Positions 43,148 through 53,004 of a stretch of 64,000 nucleotides of DNA are shown piece after piece. Numbering within the stretch: position 1 is the first letter of the stretch; each line of letters opens with the position of its first letter. The position numbers and the translations under genes are program-made. This DNA comes from Chryseolinea serpens. Its GTDB lineage: Bacteria; Bacteroidota; Bacteroidia; Cytophagales; Cyclobacteriaceae. The DNA lies in the NCBI RefSeq assembly GCF_900129725.1, contig NZ_FQWQ01000001.1:434001-498000 (forward strand). Reading direction: 5' to 3'. The notes below the pieces were generated by a model. It was not told the DNA's origin and did no database searches. It saw only the letters and a program-made list of their open reading frames with translations.

Positions 43148-45847
43148 TCAAGTCGTAATGAGCAGACTCTCGCCCGCCGAAAGCGTAACCGGCTTCTCCA
43201 AAACAATGCTGAGCTCAGCCCCTTGTTGAGCAACAGTGGCTTTCAACGTATCCGCGCCGTGACGCACCGTAACAAATTTCACTTTAGCGCCATCCATTTT
43301 CTCAATTCCGATCTTCTGTAACGTCAACGTGCCGTACTTCACATCCAGACGGTGCTCCTGTTGTTTTCCGGATTTCTGCTGAGCATAGGTACCCCATCCT
43401 GCTGCCGCTGTAAATGGAGCTTTGAAGTTTTCCTTGTTCAGACGCGGCGCAAATTTGATATAGCGCTGTGGCCCATGATACTCAAACCCGCAAGCTGTAA
43501 TGAACGTACCATAGCTGGCCATCGCACGGGCATAGTGGTCGCTGCATTCCACTTCGTTGAAGGGATTGCGTTTGGCGGCATGATAGCGGTCGTGGATGGT
43601 CCGGGTTAGGATGAGCGCTTCTTCCGTCATCCCTTCGGCCATCATGTGGGCGGCCACCTGGTGCTCGAAGCCGCTCATGCATTCGTGGAAATAGGTGACC
43701 TGCCACGCATCCTTCACGCCATAGGGCAGGGGATCGCGTTTGGGATTGGTGTTCATGATCATGCCCCCCTCGCCCGGCAAGGCATACGGCCGGCCGCCGT
43801 GATGTTCTTTCAAATAGGGACCGACGTCCGTGGTAAAGTTGTATTTCCACAACGCGCGCAATGCCGAGAGGGTCTTCTGCTGGTCGATCACCCGACCTAA
43901 ACCTACCTGGTGCGCCCAACTTTGGCCGTACACCTGGTCGATGTGACACGTATCGTAGGAGCCGATCACAGTCTTGCCTTTGGTGGCATCGGGCCGGTGA
44001 ATGAAATATTCGCCATTGAACAACAGTTTCTCCAGGTTGGCTTTGCCGGTGTCCACAAAAGTTTTGCATTGACTGGCGAAAGCGGGGTCGTTCATCTCCC
44101 CGGCCATGCGTTGGCCGGCTTTGACACACGCCAGCCCAAGCCCGACAATCCAGGCGATTTCTCCGGGCCATTTTGCGTCGAGCGTGTTCTCGAGTTGCGT
44201 GTCGATCATGCCGTCGCCATTGGTGTCTTGCTTCAGCACAAATTGAATGGCTTGTTTTGTATGGGTCCAGTTGCGTTTCAGGAACGCATCGTCGGTGCTC
44301 ATCTGGTGCTCGCGATAGATGCCCAGGATCCTTCCAGCCTGGCCATCGATGGAAGGCTGTTCGTCATACTCACCGCGGAAGCCAATGTGGCCATCGTCGT
44401 GAAAGGCAATGCCGAGGTCCACGCGCTCACGGGTGTCGCGTTCCAACGCAGGGAAGATGCGGGCCATGGCGTGCGCATACTGCCACACGTGATTGCATGT
44501 ACCCGGGCAGCTTCCCACTCCCTCCCAGGCATAGAACCGCCCGGATTGAAAACGGTGACAGGTGGTGGTGGCCAGCGTAGAGATGTTGAGGAAGGTGCGT
44601 TCCAGGAACCAGTACGGCAAGGTGCTTTCGCGATACCACGTGTCGCACCAAAGGTTGGTTTGGGCGGAGAGCTTTTCAAAATGCTGGTGAATATACCCGG
44701 CCACCTCCACCGACGATTTGAAGCGGTTGGCATAATATCGACCGCCTTCTTTCTTCAAACTCTCGAAGGTGAGATTCGGATAATACCAGGCGATCACATA
44801 GTGCAGCGTTTTTGTTTCGCCGGAATTCAGGGTAAGGTCATTTCCTACACTGGCGATGGAAGGTTTTCCGTTCTCGGTCTTGGTTTGTTCGCGATGATCT
44901 TCCGTGAACAAGGCATCTGCAAACTCCAACTGGGCCGCGGTATTGACCCTTGTATTTTCATTCAGAGATGCCAGGCAGAAATTGCCATAGTCATGAGCGC
45001 TCTTGAAAGGTTCATCCGCCCAATTGTAGCTGTCGGTATATTCCAGGACGGCCGAAAGCCCGTCTTTTACCAAAGCTTTGTTGACGCGGAAATATTGCTG
45101 ATCGATGGCTGTGTATAAACACGATTTGTTCTCCAGCCACCCCGTTATGCTGGCTTTTACCGGGGTATTACTTTTATTTTCAATCGAAAAACTGAGTATC
45201 GTGCCGGGCAAACCTGAATCATCTTCGTCCAAGGGAATGAAGGGTGAATAGGCTTTTAATAGCACGGTCACCGGCAGGGCAGGATCGGTATAACGGATCG
45301 TGGCCATCGGGTAAGTGGCCTCGAAAGCAATTTCTTCCCAATCTTCCTGTTGCAGGCGTTTGATCACCTTTTTTCCTTCATACTCCAGGCGAATGGCAAA
45401 GCCCTGTTCCAACGGTCGCACGTCTTTCACTGGCTCCACATAGTTGGCGCCATCAAAAGGGCGCACATAGTCAAAGTTGAACTGGATCTTTTCGTGCCAC
45501 GGGACATTCTTATAGACGACGCCCGTTTGATTTTTGTTGAATACATCCCATAGCCAAAGCCGGCCATCACCACCCAGATAAACCATGCCGGTCTGGATGC
45601 CACCCACGGGCATGCCGATGTAAGTAAGTTCGTTCCGGCTTTTCAAATACGTGGTCGCCGTGCCACGATCATAGAGCGACCTGATCCATTTCGCGTCCAG
45701 TTTTTTTTCCAGTTGCGCGCCCGGGTTCTCTTTCTTTTCGGGAGATGAACTATCGCCGAACGCGGCATGGGGCGCGGCCAGCATTCCGGCAGAGAGCAGG
45801 CCAGATTGCTTCAGGAAACTGCGGCGTTTTATAAAATTGTTTTTCAT
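43148..45847 (-). CDS. Glycoside hydrolase family 116-like exported enzyme
   Basis: An 899-residue protein with a twin-arginine signal (KRRSFLKQSGLLSAGMLAAP). The N-terminal beta-sandwich (about 60-370) starts with the family block GMPVGGIQTGMVYLGGDGRLWLWDVFN. The (alpha/alpha)6 catalytic domain has GVGSCPGTCNHVWQYAHAMARIFP and IGSYDTCHIDQVYGQSWAHQVGLG, regions that hold the catalytic acids in GH116 beta-glucosidases and GBA2. The substrate is probably a beta-glucoside or related glycoside in the periplasm. Convergent with the DUF1080 gene. Confidence 0.88.
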   Translation of the reverse strand: MKNNFIKRRSFLKQSGLLSAGMLAAPHAAFGDSSSPEKKENPGAQLEKKLDAKWIRSLYDRGTATTYLKSRNELTYIGMPVGGIQTGMVYLGGDGRLWLWDVFNKNQTGVVYKNVPWHEKIQFNFDYVRPFDGANYVEPVKDVRPLEQGFAIRLEYEGKKVIKRLQQEDWEEIAFEATYPMATIRYTDPALPVTVLLKAYSPFIPLDEDDSGLPGTILSFSIENKSNTPVKASITGWLENKSCLYTAIDQQYFRVNKALVKDGLSAVLEYTDSYNWADEPFKSAHDYGNFCLASLNENTRVNTAAQLEFADALFTEDHREQTKTENGKPSIASVGNDLTLNSGETKTLHYVIAWYYPNLTFESLKKEGGRYYANRFKSSVEVAGYIHQHFEKLSAQTNLWCDTWYRESTLPYWFLERTFLNISTLATTTCHRFQSGRFYAWEGVGSCPGTCNHVWQYAHAMARIFPALERDTRERVDLGIAFHDDGHIGFRGEYDEQPSIDGQAGRILGIYREHQMSTDDAFLKRNWTHTKQAIQFVLKQDTNGDGMIDTQLENTLDAKWPGEIAWIVGLGLACVKAGQRMAGEMNDPAFASQCKTFVDTGKANLEKLLFNGEYFIHRPDATKGKTVIGSYDTCHIDQVYGQSWAHQVGLGRVIDQQKTLSALRALWKYNFTTDVGPYLKEHHGGRPYALPGEGGMIMNTNPKRDPLPYGVKDAWQVTYFHECMSGFEHQVAAHMMAEGMTEEALILTRTIHDRYHAAKRNPFNEVECSDHYARAMASYGTFITACGFEYHGPQRYIKFAPRLNKENFKAPFTAAAGWGTYAQQKSGKQQEHRLDVKYGTLTLQKIGIEKMDGAKVKFVTVRHGADTLKATVAQQGAELSIVLEKPVTLSAGESLLITT

Positions 45848-45875
45848 GTCGTTAAGATCTCTGGAGGTTGCTAGT

Positions 45876-45883
45876 CAAACTTA
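45876..45883 (-). promoter_or_regulatory. -7 box of the GH116 gene
   Basis: TAAGTTTG on the minus strand, matching TAnnTTTG, 28 bases before the ATG at 45847. Confidence 0.45.
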
Positions 45884-46014
45884 ACGAAAAGCAGGAAGGA
45901 GTAAAAATTAAAAAGCCCCCTCGTCCCGTGCACAAAGGCCTCCACGCAGCTTCGCGAGGGTGTGAAGGATGGATTGGAGAAAGAATATTATTCCGCAGCA
46001 GTCCTGATTTGAAC

Positions 46015-46467
46015 TTAAGGTTTCACGGTCTTTAGCATGTCGTGAACGGCCGTGAGGTCTTTGAGGGTTAAATCGTAACCCATGCGGATATAGCGATTGG
46101 TGATCTCTGCTTCTATCTTGATGATGCACATCACGTCATTGTGAACGACCAGGGCATAGCGATTGTTGGGGAGAGAGGAAAAGCCACGGTTGAAGGTCTG
46201 AATGGCGGCAGAAGAGAAGCCGATGTCAATGTAATTTTTTTTGGCAACAGGGTCGTACATGATGTCCGTAATGTAGTCGACCTGGTCGAGGTTTAGGATG
46301 GGCTTCTTTGAAATACATACTTTAGCGCCCCCGATGAGCATCGGCACTTCGTTTTCGCAATGCACTTTTTTAGTGGACGGCGAAAGCATGTACACGCCCT
46401 CATTGTGCTCCTGCACATGGGGTGCCCAGAGCAGCAACATCCATAAATATGCGAGCGGCGAGATCAC
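46015..46467 (-). CDS. SecD P1-head-like domain protein
   Basis: A 150-residue protein beginning with GTG at 46467; the next in-frame start is an ATG at 46440, which would cut off part of the hydrophobic N-terminus. After a short hydrophobic segment (LAYLWMLLLWA) it has a pattern like the SecDF periplasmic P1 head: YIDIGFSSAAIQTFNRGFSSLPN, then RYALVVHNDVMCIIKIEAEITNRYIRMGYDLTLKDL. In SecD the corresponding strand-helix-strand also ends with a 'FT..EA' helix. No SecD membrane domain follows. It is the last gene of a probable operon after the fucosidase (10-base gap). The function is unknown. Confidence 0.6.
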   Translation of the reverse strand: MISPLAYLWMLLLWAPHVQEHNEGVYMLSPSTKKVHCENEVPMLIGGAKVCISKKPILNLDQVDYITDIMYDPVAKKNYIDIGFSSAAIQTFNRGFSSLPNNRYALVVHNDVMCIIKIEAEITNRYIRMGYDLTLKDLTAVHDMLKTVKP

Positions 46468-46477
46468 AAGAGTGTAG

Positions 46478-47923
46478 TTAGTAAAGTGCTATATTCGAGA
46501 TCAACGGGCAGGCCCGGGCAGCGGTTATGTTCACCCGGATTTTTTCCGCCTGCGCGGGATCTATCTTCAAAATGCGCTTGTAACCGATCGTCGTTCCTCC
46601 GGCCAGCGGATGCCACGCGCCATCGTGAAAACTTTCCACGGTAAACGATTTTACGCGCTGACCCAGCTTGATGTATTCCTGAAGAAGTATAAACTTGATC
46701 TCCTTCGTCTTGTCCAGCGTGACTTCGAACGTGCCAGTAGTTTTGTCGTCGTCAGTGGCCCAGTAAGTTTCCGGGTTTCCGTCGGTTGTGTTCGCGGCGG
46801 CGTATTGATCGGAATGACCGCGATAGTCCTCGGCTTCGGCGGGGGCGTGCAGGATGAGGTTGGTCTTGAAGGTCGAGTCCAGGAGTGCGCGCCATCCCTG
46901 GAGGGCTTTGATGTCGTTTTCATGGAACAGTCCTCGGCGGTCGGGGGGCACGTTCAGGAGCAGGGTGGAGCCGCGTCCTACCGAGGTCAGGTAAATTTCG
47001 AACAGCTGCTCCGGTGTTTTCACAAGCGAATCTTCTTCGGCGTGATAGAACCAACCTGGCCGGATCGACACATCCACCTCCGCGGGCACCCAATGATCGC
47101 CTTCGGGGTCGCCTTCATTCAGCAATTTTTCGATGCCGGGTTTGCCCGCAAACAAGGTGTCGGTGCTGATGGTGTTCCAGTTGGTTTCGCCGGCCAATCC
47201 TTTTTCATTTCCTACCCAGCGCACGCCGGGTCCGGCATCGCTAAAGAAGAGAATGTTCGGTTCCATTTTCCGGACCATATCCAACGTGGTGGGCCAGTCA
47301 TAATAGGTCGAGCCTTTGATCTTGCGCATCTCACGTTTGCCACCATAGTAGCCATCGCCACCGTTGGCACCGTCGAACCACATTTCCACGACCGGGCCAT
47401 ACGCGGTGAAAAGTTCCTTCAGCTGGTTGCGGTAGTAATCAACATAGGCGGGCGTGCCATAGTCGGCCCGGTTGCGATCCCACGGTGATAGATAGATGCC
47501 AAATTTCAAGCCGTGCTTTTTACAGGCCTCCGACACGGCCTTCACCACATCGCCATGACCGCCTTCAAATGGACTGTGCTTCACCGAGTGCTCGGTGTAT
47601 TGGCTCGGCCACAGACAAAACCCATCGTGGTGTTTGCAGGTGAGGATGGCGGTTTTGAACCCGGCATCTTTCAGCGTGGTGATCCACTGATCGGCGTTGA
47701 ACTGGGATGGATTGAAAATGGAAGGACTTTCATCCCCATAGCCCCACTCTTTGCCCGTGAAGGTGTTGGTGGTAAAATGCAGGAACGCATTCGTTTCCAT
47801 CGCGTGCCAGGCCCGCTGTGAGGCCGACGGCACGGGGCCAAAGGGTTGGGGAGGTGCCACTTCTTTTTTGGGAGCACACGAAATTAAACAGAGCACGAAC
47901 AGAATTATCCCGACGGATCGCAT
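46478..47923 (-). CDS. GH29 alpha-L-fucosidase lipoprotein
   Basis: A 481-residue lipoprotein (signal MRSVGIILFVLCLISC, lipobox LISC). The start at 47923 is chosen because it opens the signal peptide. The catalytic barrel has FNPSQFNADQWITTLKDAGFKTAILTCKHHDGFCLWPS and the nucleophile Asp184 in EMWFDGANGG. A C-terminal F5/8-type (discoidin-like) carbohydrate-binding module spans about 345-481. It releases alpha-L-fucose from glycans at the cell surface or in the periplasm. It follows the DUF255 gene by 63 bases. Confidence 0.93.
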   Translation of the reverse strand: MRSVGIILFVLCLISCAPKKEVAPPQPFGPVPSASQRAWHAMETNAFLHFTTNTFTGKEWGYGDESPSIFNPSQFNADQWITTLKDAGFKTAILTCKHHDGFCLWPSQYTEHSVKHSPFEGGHGDVVKAVSEACKKHGLKFGIYLSPWDRNRADYGTPAYVDYYRNQLKELFTAYGPVVEMWFDGANGGDGYYGGKREMRKIKGSTYYDWPTTLDMVRKMEPNILFFSDAGPGVRWVGNEKGLAGETNWNTISTDTLFAGKPGIEKLLNEGDPEGDHWVPAEVDVSIRPGWFYHAEEDSLVKTPEQLFEIYLTSVGRGSTLLLNVPPDRRGLFHENDIKALQGWRALLDSTFKTNLILHAPAEAEDYRGHSDQYAAANTTDGNPETYWATDDDKTTGTFEVTLDKTKEIKFILLQEYIKLGQRVKSFTVESFHDGAWHPLAGGTTIGYKRILKIDPAQAEKIRVNITAARACPLISNIALY

Positions 47924-47986
47924 AGAAAAAACTTTTGCTGTGAATATACAGAAATGCGTTCTACACGACACATCCTTCCCGCGTAT

Positions 47987-50005
47987 TTATTGAATTTGTG
48001 ACAACGCCTCTTCAACGGTGTGCACCGGCAGGCGGCAGGTCTTGTTATAACACACGTATAAGGTAGGCCGATCCCCCAAGACGGGTTTGTCCTGCAATAA
48101 TGGAAGATCACTTTTATCTTCTGTACCCTGCACCAAGGTGAAGGGTAAATAATGCTGACCCCATTCCCGGCGGAGAACACGTAAGCCCTTGCCTGTCATA
48201 ACGATCTCGGCCATACCTTTCCGGACCTCGGTGTGTGCGATCGCCCACTGCGACATATAGTTTGGTTCCGATTTCACCAAATGGGAGAGACTCTCGGTCA
48301 TGGCCACGGCCATCTGCTTCCAGTGATCGTTATCCAAAAGTGTACCGGCATGAAAAAGGTTCTGAGCCATGATCGCGTTGGAAGACGGGATAACATTGTC
48401 GAAGATTTCCTTTTTTCGCGAAAGTAAGGGCTCTGCGGTCAGCGATGAATAATAAAAATAACCGTCCGTGGCGTCATAGAATTGGGCCAGCGTGTAGCCA
48501 ATCAGTGCGGTGGCGCGATGAAGCCATTCTTCCCGGAATGTGGCCTGGTATAGTTTGAGTTGCGCCTGGATCATATACGCATAGTCGTCGAGGAAGCCGG
48601 TGGTGACGCTGTGTTTGCCTTTCCAGGAGCGGTATAGGATGTCGCCGTTTTGAAGCGAGGCTGTCAAAAAGGTCATGTTCTTTTCGGCGGCATTTAAAAA
48701 TCGGTCGTCCGCAAATACGCGGTAAGCATCCACCAGGCCGCACACCGTCATAGCGTTCCAGGCGGTGATCACCTTGTCGTCCAACCCAGGCCTGACCCTT
48801 TTGGCGCGCGCGGCGTGCAAGGTTTTTTTGGCCCGATCCAGGATGATCTTCCAGGTGTCGGAGTCCAGGTGATGTTTCTGTAAAAACTCCGCTTCGGGTT
48901 TGTGGCGCGTCAGGATGTTGTTGCCATGCTCCCAATTGCCTTCCGGTTTTATGTCATAGTATTCCGCCAGCAGCGGCTCATCCTTACCCAACAGCTCCTG
49001 CAATTCGGCTTTCGTCCATATATAATATTGTCCTTCCACACCTTCGCTGTCGGCATCCAGGGCGGAGTAGAAGCCTCCCAGGGTGTGCGTCATTTCCTGT
49101 TGCAGCCAGTCGAAGGTTTCATAAACGGTTTCCTTGAACCGTTCGATCCGGGTCACGGCGTAGGCCTCGGAGTAGAGGCTTAGGAGCTGCGCGTTGTCAT
49201 AAAGCATTTTTTCAAAATGGGGCGCGAACCAATAAGGATCCACCGAATAGCGGGCAAATCCGCCGGCGAGCGTATCATAAATTCCACCGGCAGCCGTGCG
49301 TTGCAACGTGATGACTACCTGCTGAAGCGCCGCCTCATCTCTCGTGAGGTGATGATAGCGCAGCAAAAAGAGCCAAACGGAAGGCATGATGAATTTTGGT
49401 GCACGGTCCATGCCGCCCCACTGCGTGTCGAAATGTGACTGTAGTTTTTTGAAGGCATCGGCAAGGTCGGCGGTCAGCCCTTCTCCCTGGTAAGGTTGCT
49501 TGAAGCGCTGTACATCCGAGCGCAGCAAATGCAACCGCAGCTCTTCGGCAGTGTCTTCGATTTGCGCGCGATTTACCTGGAAGGCCTTGTGAATATTCTG
49601 CAACACCTGCACCCAGGACGACGGTGAGAAATACGTGCCGCCAAAAAAAGGTTTTTGCTCAGGCGTCAGAAACACATTCAGCGGCCATCCACCGTTGACC
49701 CCCAGCGCCTGAACGGCCTCCATATATAGTTGATCGATGTCTGGCCGTTCTTCGCGATCGACTTTGATACAGACAAAGGCATCGTTCATCACTGCCGCAA
49801 TATTGTCGTGCTCGAACGACTCACGTTCCATCACATGGCACCAATGACAAGACGAATAGCCAATGCTTACCAGGATAGGCTTTCCTTCGCGTTGTGCTTT
49901 TTCCAAGGCCTCGGCTCCCCATTCATACCAATCCACCGGATTGTGCGCATGCTGCAGCAGGTAAGGCGATGTGGAATGGATCAGGCGATTGGTTGAGGTG
50001 GGCAT
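47987..50005 (-). CDS. DUF255/YyaL thioredoxin-domain protein
   Basis: A 672-residue cytoplasmic protein of the SPATA20/YyaL family. The N-terminal thioredoxin-like domain has CHWC at 53-56 ([15 protein letters not shown]) and the [10 protein letters not shown] motif. The C-terminal part (from about 200) is an (alpha/alpha)6 barrel like those of N-acyl-glucosamine 2-epimerases, including [16 protein letters not shown] and [11 protein letters not shown]. The biochemical role is not known; sugar processing is suspected for the family. It is 12 bases downstream of the GSCFA gene and upstream of the fucosidase. Confidence 0.92.
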   Translation of the reverse strand: MPTSTNRLIHSTSPYLLQHAHNPVDWYEWGAEALEKAQREGKPILVSIGYSSCHWCHVMERESFEHDNIAAVMNDAFVCIKVDREERPDIDQLYMEAVQALGVNGGWPLNVFLTPEQKPFFGGTYFSPSSWVQVLQNIHKAFQVNRAQIEDTAEELRLHLLRSDVQRFKQPYQGEGLTADLADAFKKLQSHFDTQWGGMDRAPKFIMPSVWLFLLRYHHLTRDEAALQQVVITLQRTAAGGIYDTLAGGFARYSVDPYWFAPHFEKMLYDNAQLLSLYSEAYAVTRIERFKETVYETFDWLQQEMTHTLGGFYSALDADSEGVEGQYYIWTKAELQELLGKDEPLLAEYYDIKPEGNWEHGNNILTRHKPEAEFLQKHHLDSDTWKIILDRAKKTLHAARAKRVRPGLDDKVITAWNAMTVCGLVDAYRVFADDRFLNAAEKNMTFLTASLQNGDILYRSWKGKHSVTTGFLDDYAYMIQAQLKLYQATFREEWLHRATALIGYTLAQFYDATDGYFYYSSLTAEPLLSRKKEIFDNVIPSSNAIMAQNLFHAGTLLDNDHWKQMAVAMTESLSHLVKSEPNYMSQWAIAHTEVRKGMAEIVMTGKGLRVLRREWGQHYLPFTLVQGTEDKSDLPLLQDKPVLGDRPTLYVCYNKTCRLPVHTVEEALSQIQ

Positions 50006-50017
50006 GTCTTTTATGGA

Positions 50018-50998
50018 TTAGGGTAGGAGTTGTGATTTTACAAAAGCGATCTCTTTTTCAAGCGGCACCGTGGCCTGCAAAGCTTCCAGTTTTTTTAACG
50101 TCTCATGAAGAAATCGCTGGTGTGCCTTGGACGCGGTGTGAAAGGGCCGATGTTCTAATGCAGCCCGGATGTTGTTCCATTGATCCGTAAATTTCTTTAG
50201 GGCGTCTGAAAAATAGCGTTGACCAAAGTGCTGCCAGATATAGTCTTCGGCCACCTCCGTGGGATGGATGAGGTCGGCCTTATAATAGCGATAGTCGCGC
50301 AGGTCGTCGATCATCAACTCATAGGCTGGAAAGTAATCGACATTCTCATGCGTCGTCGAAAGCGTGTGACACGCGGTTCGCAGCACAGCTTTGCTCACGC
50401 TATTCAGCTCCAGGGTATCTTTTACATGTCTGACGGGGCTCACGGTAAGAATGATCTTCAGATTGGGATTGAAAGTCATCAACTCACGATACAAGGCATC
50501 GAACGAATCCACGATCTCCCGTTCGGGTACCAATACTTTGTCAAAATCCTGGCCGGGCATCTTATGACAGTTCGCAACATGCTCGCCCGTGTCCTTTCGG
50601 ATATAACTCCAGGCGGTTCCATACGTGAGAATCAACCACGGCGTGTCTCTGAGGAAGTAATGGGCCGATCCGATGACCTGCTTTAGCGTTTGCCGAAGTT
50701 TCTCTGGCTCGAGTGCAGAGATTTCTGAATGAAAGTCATAATTTAGGAAGACGTCGTGGTGTTGTAGAAAGGTTTGCGGCGGCGGCATTTCGTTGAAAAT
50801 AGCGTAGCGCAAAGCTTTGTGGATAGCGTGAGGGTTGTAGAGAACCCCAAAGGGATTGGCCATGACCGCCATTTTGGAGGCCAGCATACGTTGGCCCATG
50901 CTGTGTGCGAAACAGGAGCCCAACGTCAAAATCTTGTCGTAAAGGCCCATTTGAGGGGTCTTTGACGTCATGCTAACGATTGTTCGAAAGTGGTCCAT
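50018..50998 (-). CDS. GSCFA domain protein
   Basis: A 326-residue protein with the diagnostic LTLGSCFAHSMGQRM motif near residue 25, a probable SGNH-like nucleophile block. FGVLYNPHAI and LTVSPVRHVKDTLE follow, and DLIHPTEVAEDYIW near residue 255 supplies the catalytic His region. The family may be an esterase acting on glycans; this is not proven. The ATG at 50998 is chosen; the longer reading begins with TTG. Divergent from nagB (90-base gap). Confidence 0.88.
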   Translation of the reverse strand: MDHFRTIVSMTSKTPQMGLYDKILTLGSCFAHSMGQRMLASKMAVMANPFGVLYNPHAIHKALRYAIFNEMPPPQTFLQHHDVFLNYDFHSEISALEPEKLRQTLKQVIGSAHYFLRDTPWLILTYGTAWSYIRKDTGEHVANCHKMPGQDFDKVLVPEREIVDSFDALYRELMTFNPNLKIILTVSPVRHVKDTLELNSVSKAVLRTACHTLSTTHENVDYFPAYELMIDDLRDYRYYKADLIHPTEVAEDYIWQHFGQRYFSDALKKFTDQWNNIRAALEHRPFHTASKAHQRFLHETLKKLEALQATVPLEKEIAFVKSQLLP

Positions 50999-51088
50999 AA
51001 AATTATGTTTCCGCAAACACTTGAAAATTTCGAGCTTTTTGTAATACTTTAGCCTTTGATAAGCAATTGATCAAACCAAGTCAAAATT

Positions 51089-52993
51089 ATGAATAACGAC
51101 CTTACGGCCTTTGAAAAAATTCCTGTAAAAATCTTTAGCACTTCCGAAGAAGGCTCCGTCCACGTAGCCCGCGAAATTGCTGCCCTCATCAAGTCGCGTC
51201 AAAAGGAGAACAAGCCTTGCGTGCTGGGGCTTGCCACCGGCTCAACGCCAACCCGCCTCTATGCCGAGTTGATAAAGATGCATCAGAAAGAAGGCCTGAG
51301 CTTTAAAAATGTTTACACGTTCAACCTGGACGAATACTATCCCATGCCCCCCGATGCCCTGCAAAGCTACGTGCGGTTCATGCGCGAGCATTTGTTCGAC
51401 CACATCGACATCCCCAAAAAGAACATCCACATCCCCGACGGCACACTGGCCAAAGATGATGTCCAGGATTTCTGCAAAAGCTATGAAGAAAAGATCGACC
51501 GTCTTGGCGGCCTCGATATTCAGATATTAGGTATCGGCCGTACGGGCCACATCGGTTTTAACGAACCCGGCTCTTCCGAAAAATCCCTGACCCGCCTGGT
51601 GACCCTCGACCAGGTTACCCGCATCGATGCGGCCAGCGATTTCTTTGGCGAGGAAAACGTTCCGCGCAAAGCCATCACCATGGGTGTGGGCTCGATCATG
51701 AAAGCCAACAAGGTATACATGATGGCCTGGGGCGAAGGCAAATCGTCCGTGATCAAGAAGGCTGTTGAAGGCCCGATCACCGATCAAATCCCTTCCTCAT
51801 TCCTGCAACGTCACCGCGATTGCACCGTGGTGCTGGACGACGCCGCATCGTCGGCGCTCACCCGCATCAAAACGCCCTGGATCCTGGATAGCGTTAGCTG
51901 GAACGAAAAACTTATCCGCAAGGCCGTGGTATGGCTCTGCCAGAAAGTGAGCAAACCCGTTTTGAAGCTCACCAACCACGACTACATGGAACACGGCATG
52001 AGCGACATCATCACCGAATTCGGCTCGGCCTATAAAGTGAACATCAAAGTATTCAACTTCCTCCAACATACCATCACCGGATGGCCCGGCGGAAAACCCA
52101 ATGCCGACGACACCAACCGTCCCGAACGCGCCAAGCCTTTCCCCAAACGCGTGGTCCTCTTCTCGCCACACCCCGACGATGACGTGATCTCGATGGGAGG
52201 AACCTTCATCCGCCTGGTAGACCAAGGACACGAAGTGCACGTAGCCTACCAAACTTCCGGCAACATCGCCGTATTCGACGACGACGCCATCCGCTTCGCC
52301 GACTTCGTGCGCGATTTCAATGACCAGTTCGGCCTGAGCAAAGCCGACGGTGCACGCTTCTACAAGAAAGTGGTACAATCCCTCCAGAAGAAAGGCCCCG
52401 GTCAACTGGACAGCCCCGAAGTGTTGAAGATCAAAGGCTTGATCAGAAGGGGAGAAGCCAAAGCAGGTGGTCGCTATGTGGGCATCCCCGACGAACAAAT
52501 GCACTTCCTCGACATGCCGTTCTACGAAACCGGCGCCGTGAAAAAGAAACCCCTCGGTGAAGAAGATATCAAAGTGGTGATGGAGATCCTGGAGCGCGTG
52601 AAACCCCACCAGGTCTACGCCGCCGGCGACTTGTCAGACCCGCACGGAACACACCGCGTGTGTCTCGCCGCCATCTTCGAAGCCCTGAGACGCCTGAAGA
52701 AAAAGCCGTGGGCAAAAGATTGCTGGGTATGGCTATACCGCGGCGCATGGCAAGAGTGGGACATCGACCAAATCGAAATGGCCGTACCCCTCAGCCCCGA
52801 CGAACTCATGCGCAAACGCCGCGCCGTCTTCAAACACCAATCACAAAAAGACAGCGCCATGTTCCCCGGCAGCGACAAACGCGAATTCTGGATGCGCGCG
52901 GAAGATCGAAATCACGCGACCGCGAATGCGTATAATGACTTGGGACTCGCGGAGTATGAAGCGATGGAAGCGTTTGTGAGATACAAATTCTAG
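51089..52993 (+). CDS. nagB: NagB-type glucosamine-6-phosphate deaminase fused to a LmbE/PIG-L deacetylase domain
   Basis: A 634-residue two-domain protein. Residues 1-270 are NagB-like, with the general base Asp81 (FNLDEYY) and His154 and Glu159 in RTGHIGFNEP. The position of the ring-opening Asp141 of E. coli NagB is Thr152 here. Residues about 350-634 are a LmbE/PIG-L domain with the zinc motif PHPDDD near 360 and the typical SDPHGTHRVC. Joined activities on N-acetylglucosamine derivatives (deacetylation and deamination) are a reasonable inference. It fits the adjacent GH genes. A terminator follows at 53099. Confidence 0.88.
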   Translation: MNNDLTAFEKIPVKIFSTSEEGSVHVAREIAALIKSRQKENKPCVLGLATGSTPTRLYAELIKMHQKEGLSFKNVYTFNLDEYYPMPPDALQSYVRFMREHLFDHIDIPKKNIHIPDGTLAKDDVQDFCKSYEEKIDRLGGLDIQILGIGRTGHIGFNEPGSSEKSLTRLVTLDQVTRIDAASDFFGEENVPRKAITMGVGSIMKANKVYMMAWGEGKSSVIKKAVEGPITDQIPSSFLQRHRDCTVVLDDAASSALTRIKTPWILDSVSWNEKLIRKAVVWLCQKVSKPVLKLTNHDYMEHGMSDIITEFGSAYKVNIKVFNFLQHTITGWPGGKPNADDTNRPERAKPFPKRVVLFSPHPDDDVISMGGTFIRLVDQGHEVHVAYQTSGNIAVFDDDAIRFADFVRDFNDQFGLSKADGARFYKKVVQSLQKKGPGQLDSPEVLKIKGLIRRGEAKAGGRYVGIPDEQMHFLDMPFYETGAVKKKPLGEEDIKVVMEILERVKPHQVYAAGDLSDPHGTHRVCLAAIFEALRRLKKKPWAKDCWVWLYRGAWQEWDIDQIEMAVPLSPDELMRKRRAVFKHQSQKDSAMFPGSDKREFWMRAEDRNHATANAYNDLGLAEYEAMEAFVRYKF

Positions 52994-53004
52994 GAGGCGG
53001 TCAT

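Noticed and set aside
43910-45118. 402-codon open frame antisense to the GH116 gene
   Set aside because: No protein-like pattern; the GH116 gene has Tat signal and family blocks.
50999-51088. Bacteroidota -7 box for nagB at tagcctttg
   Set aside because: The box has three bases between TA and TTTG instead of two and no -33 match.
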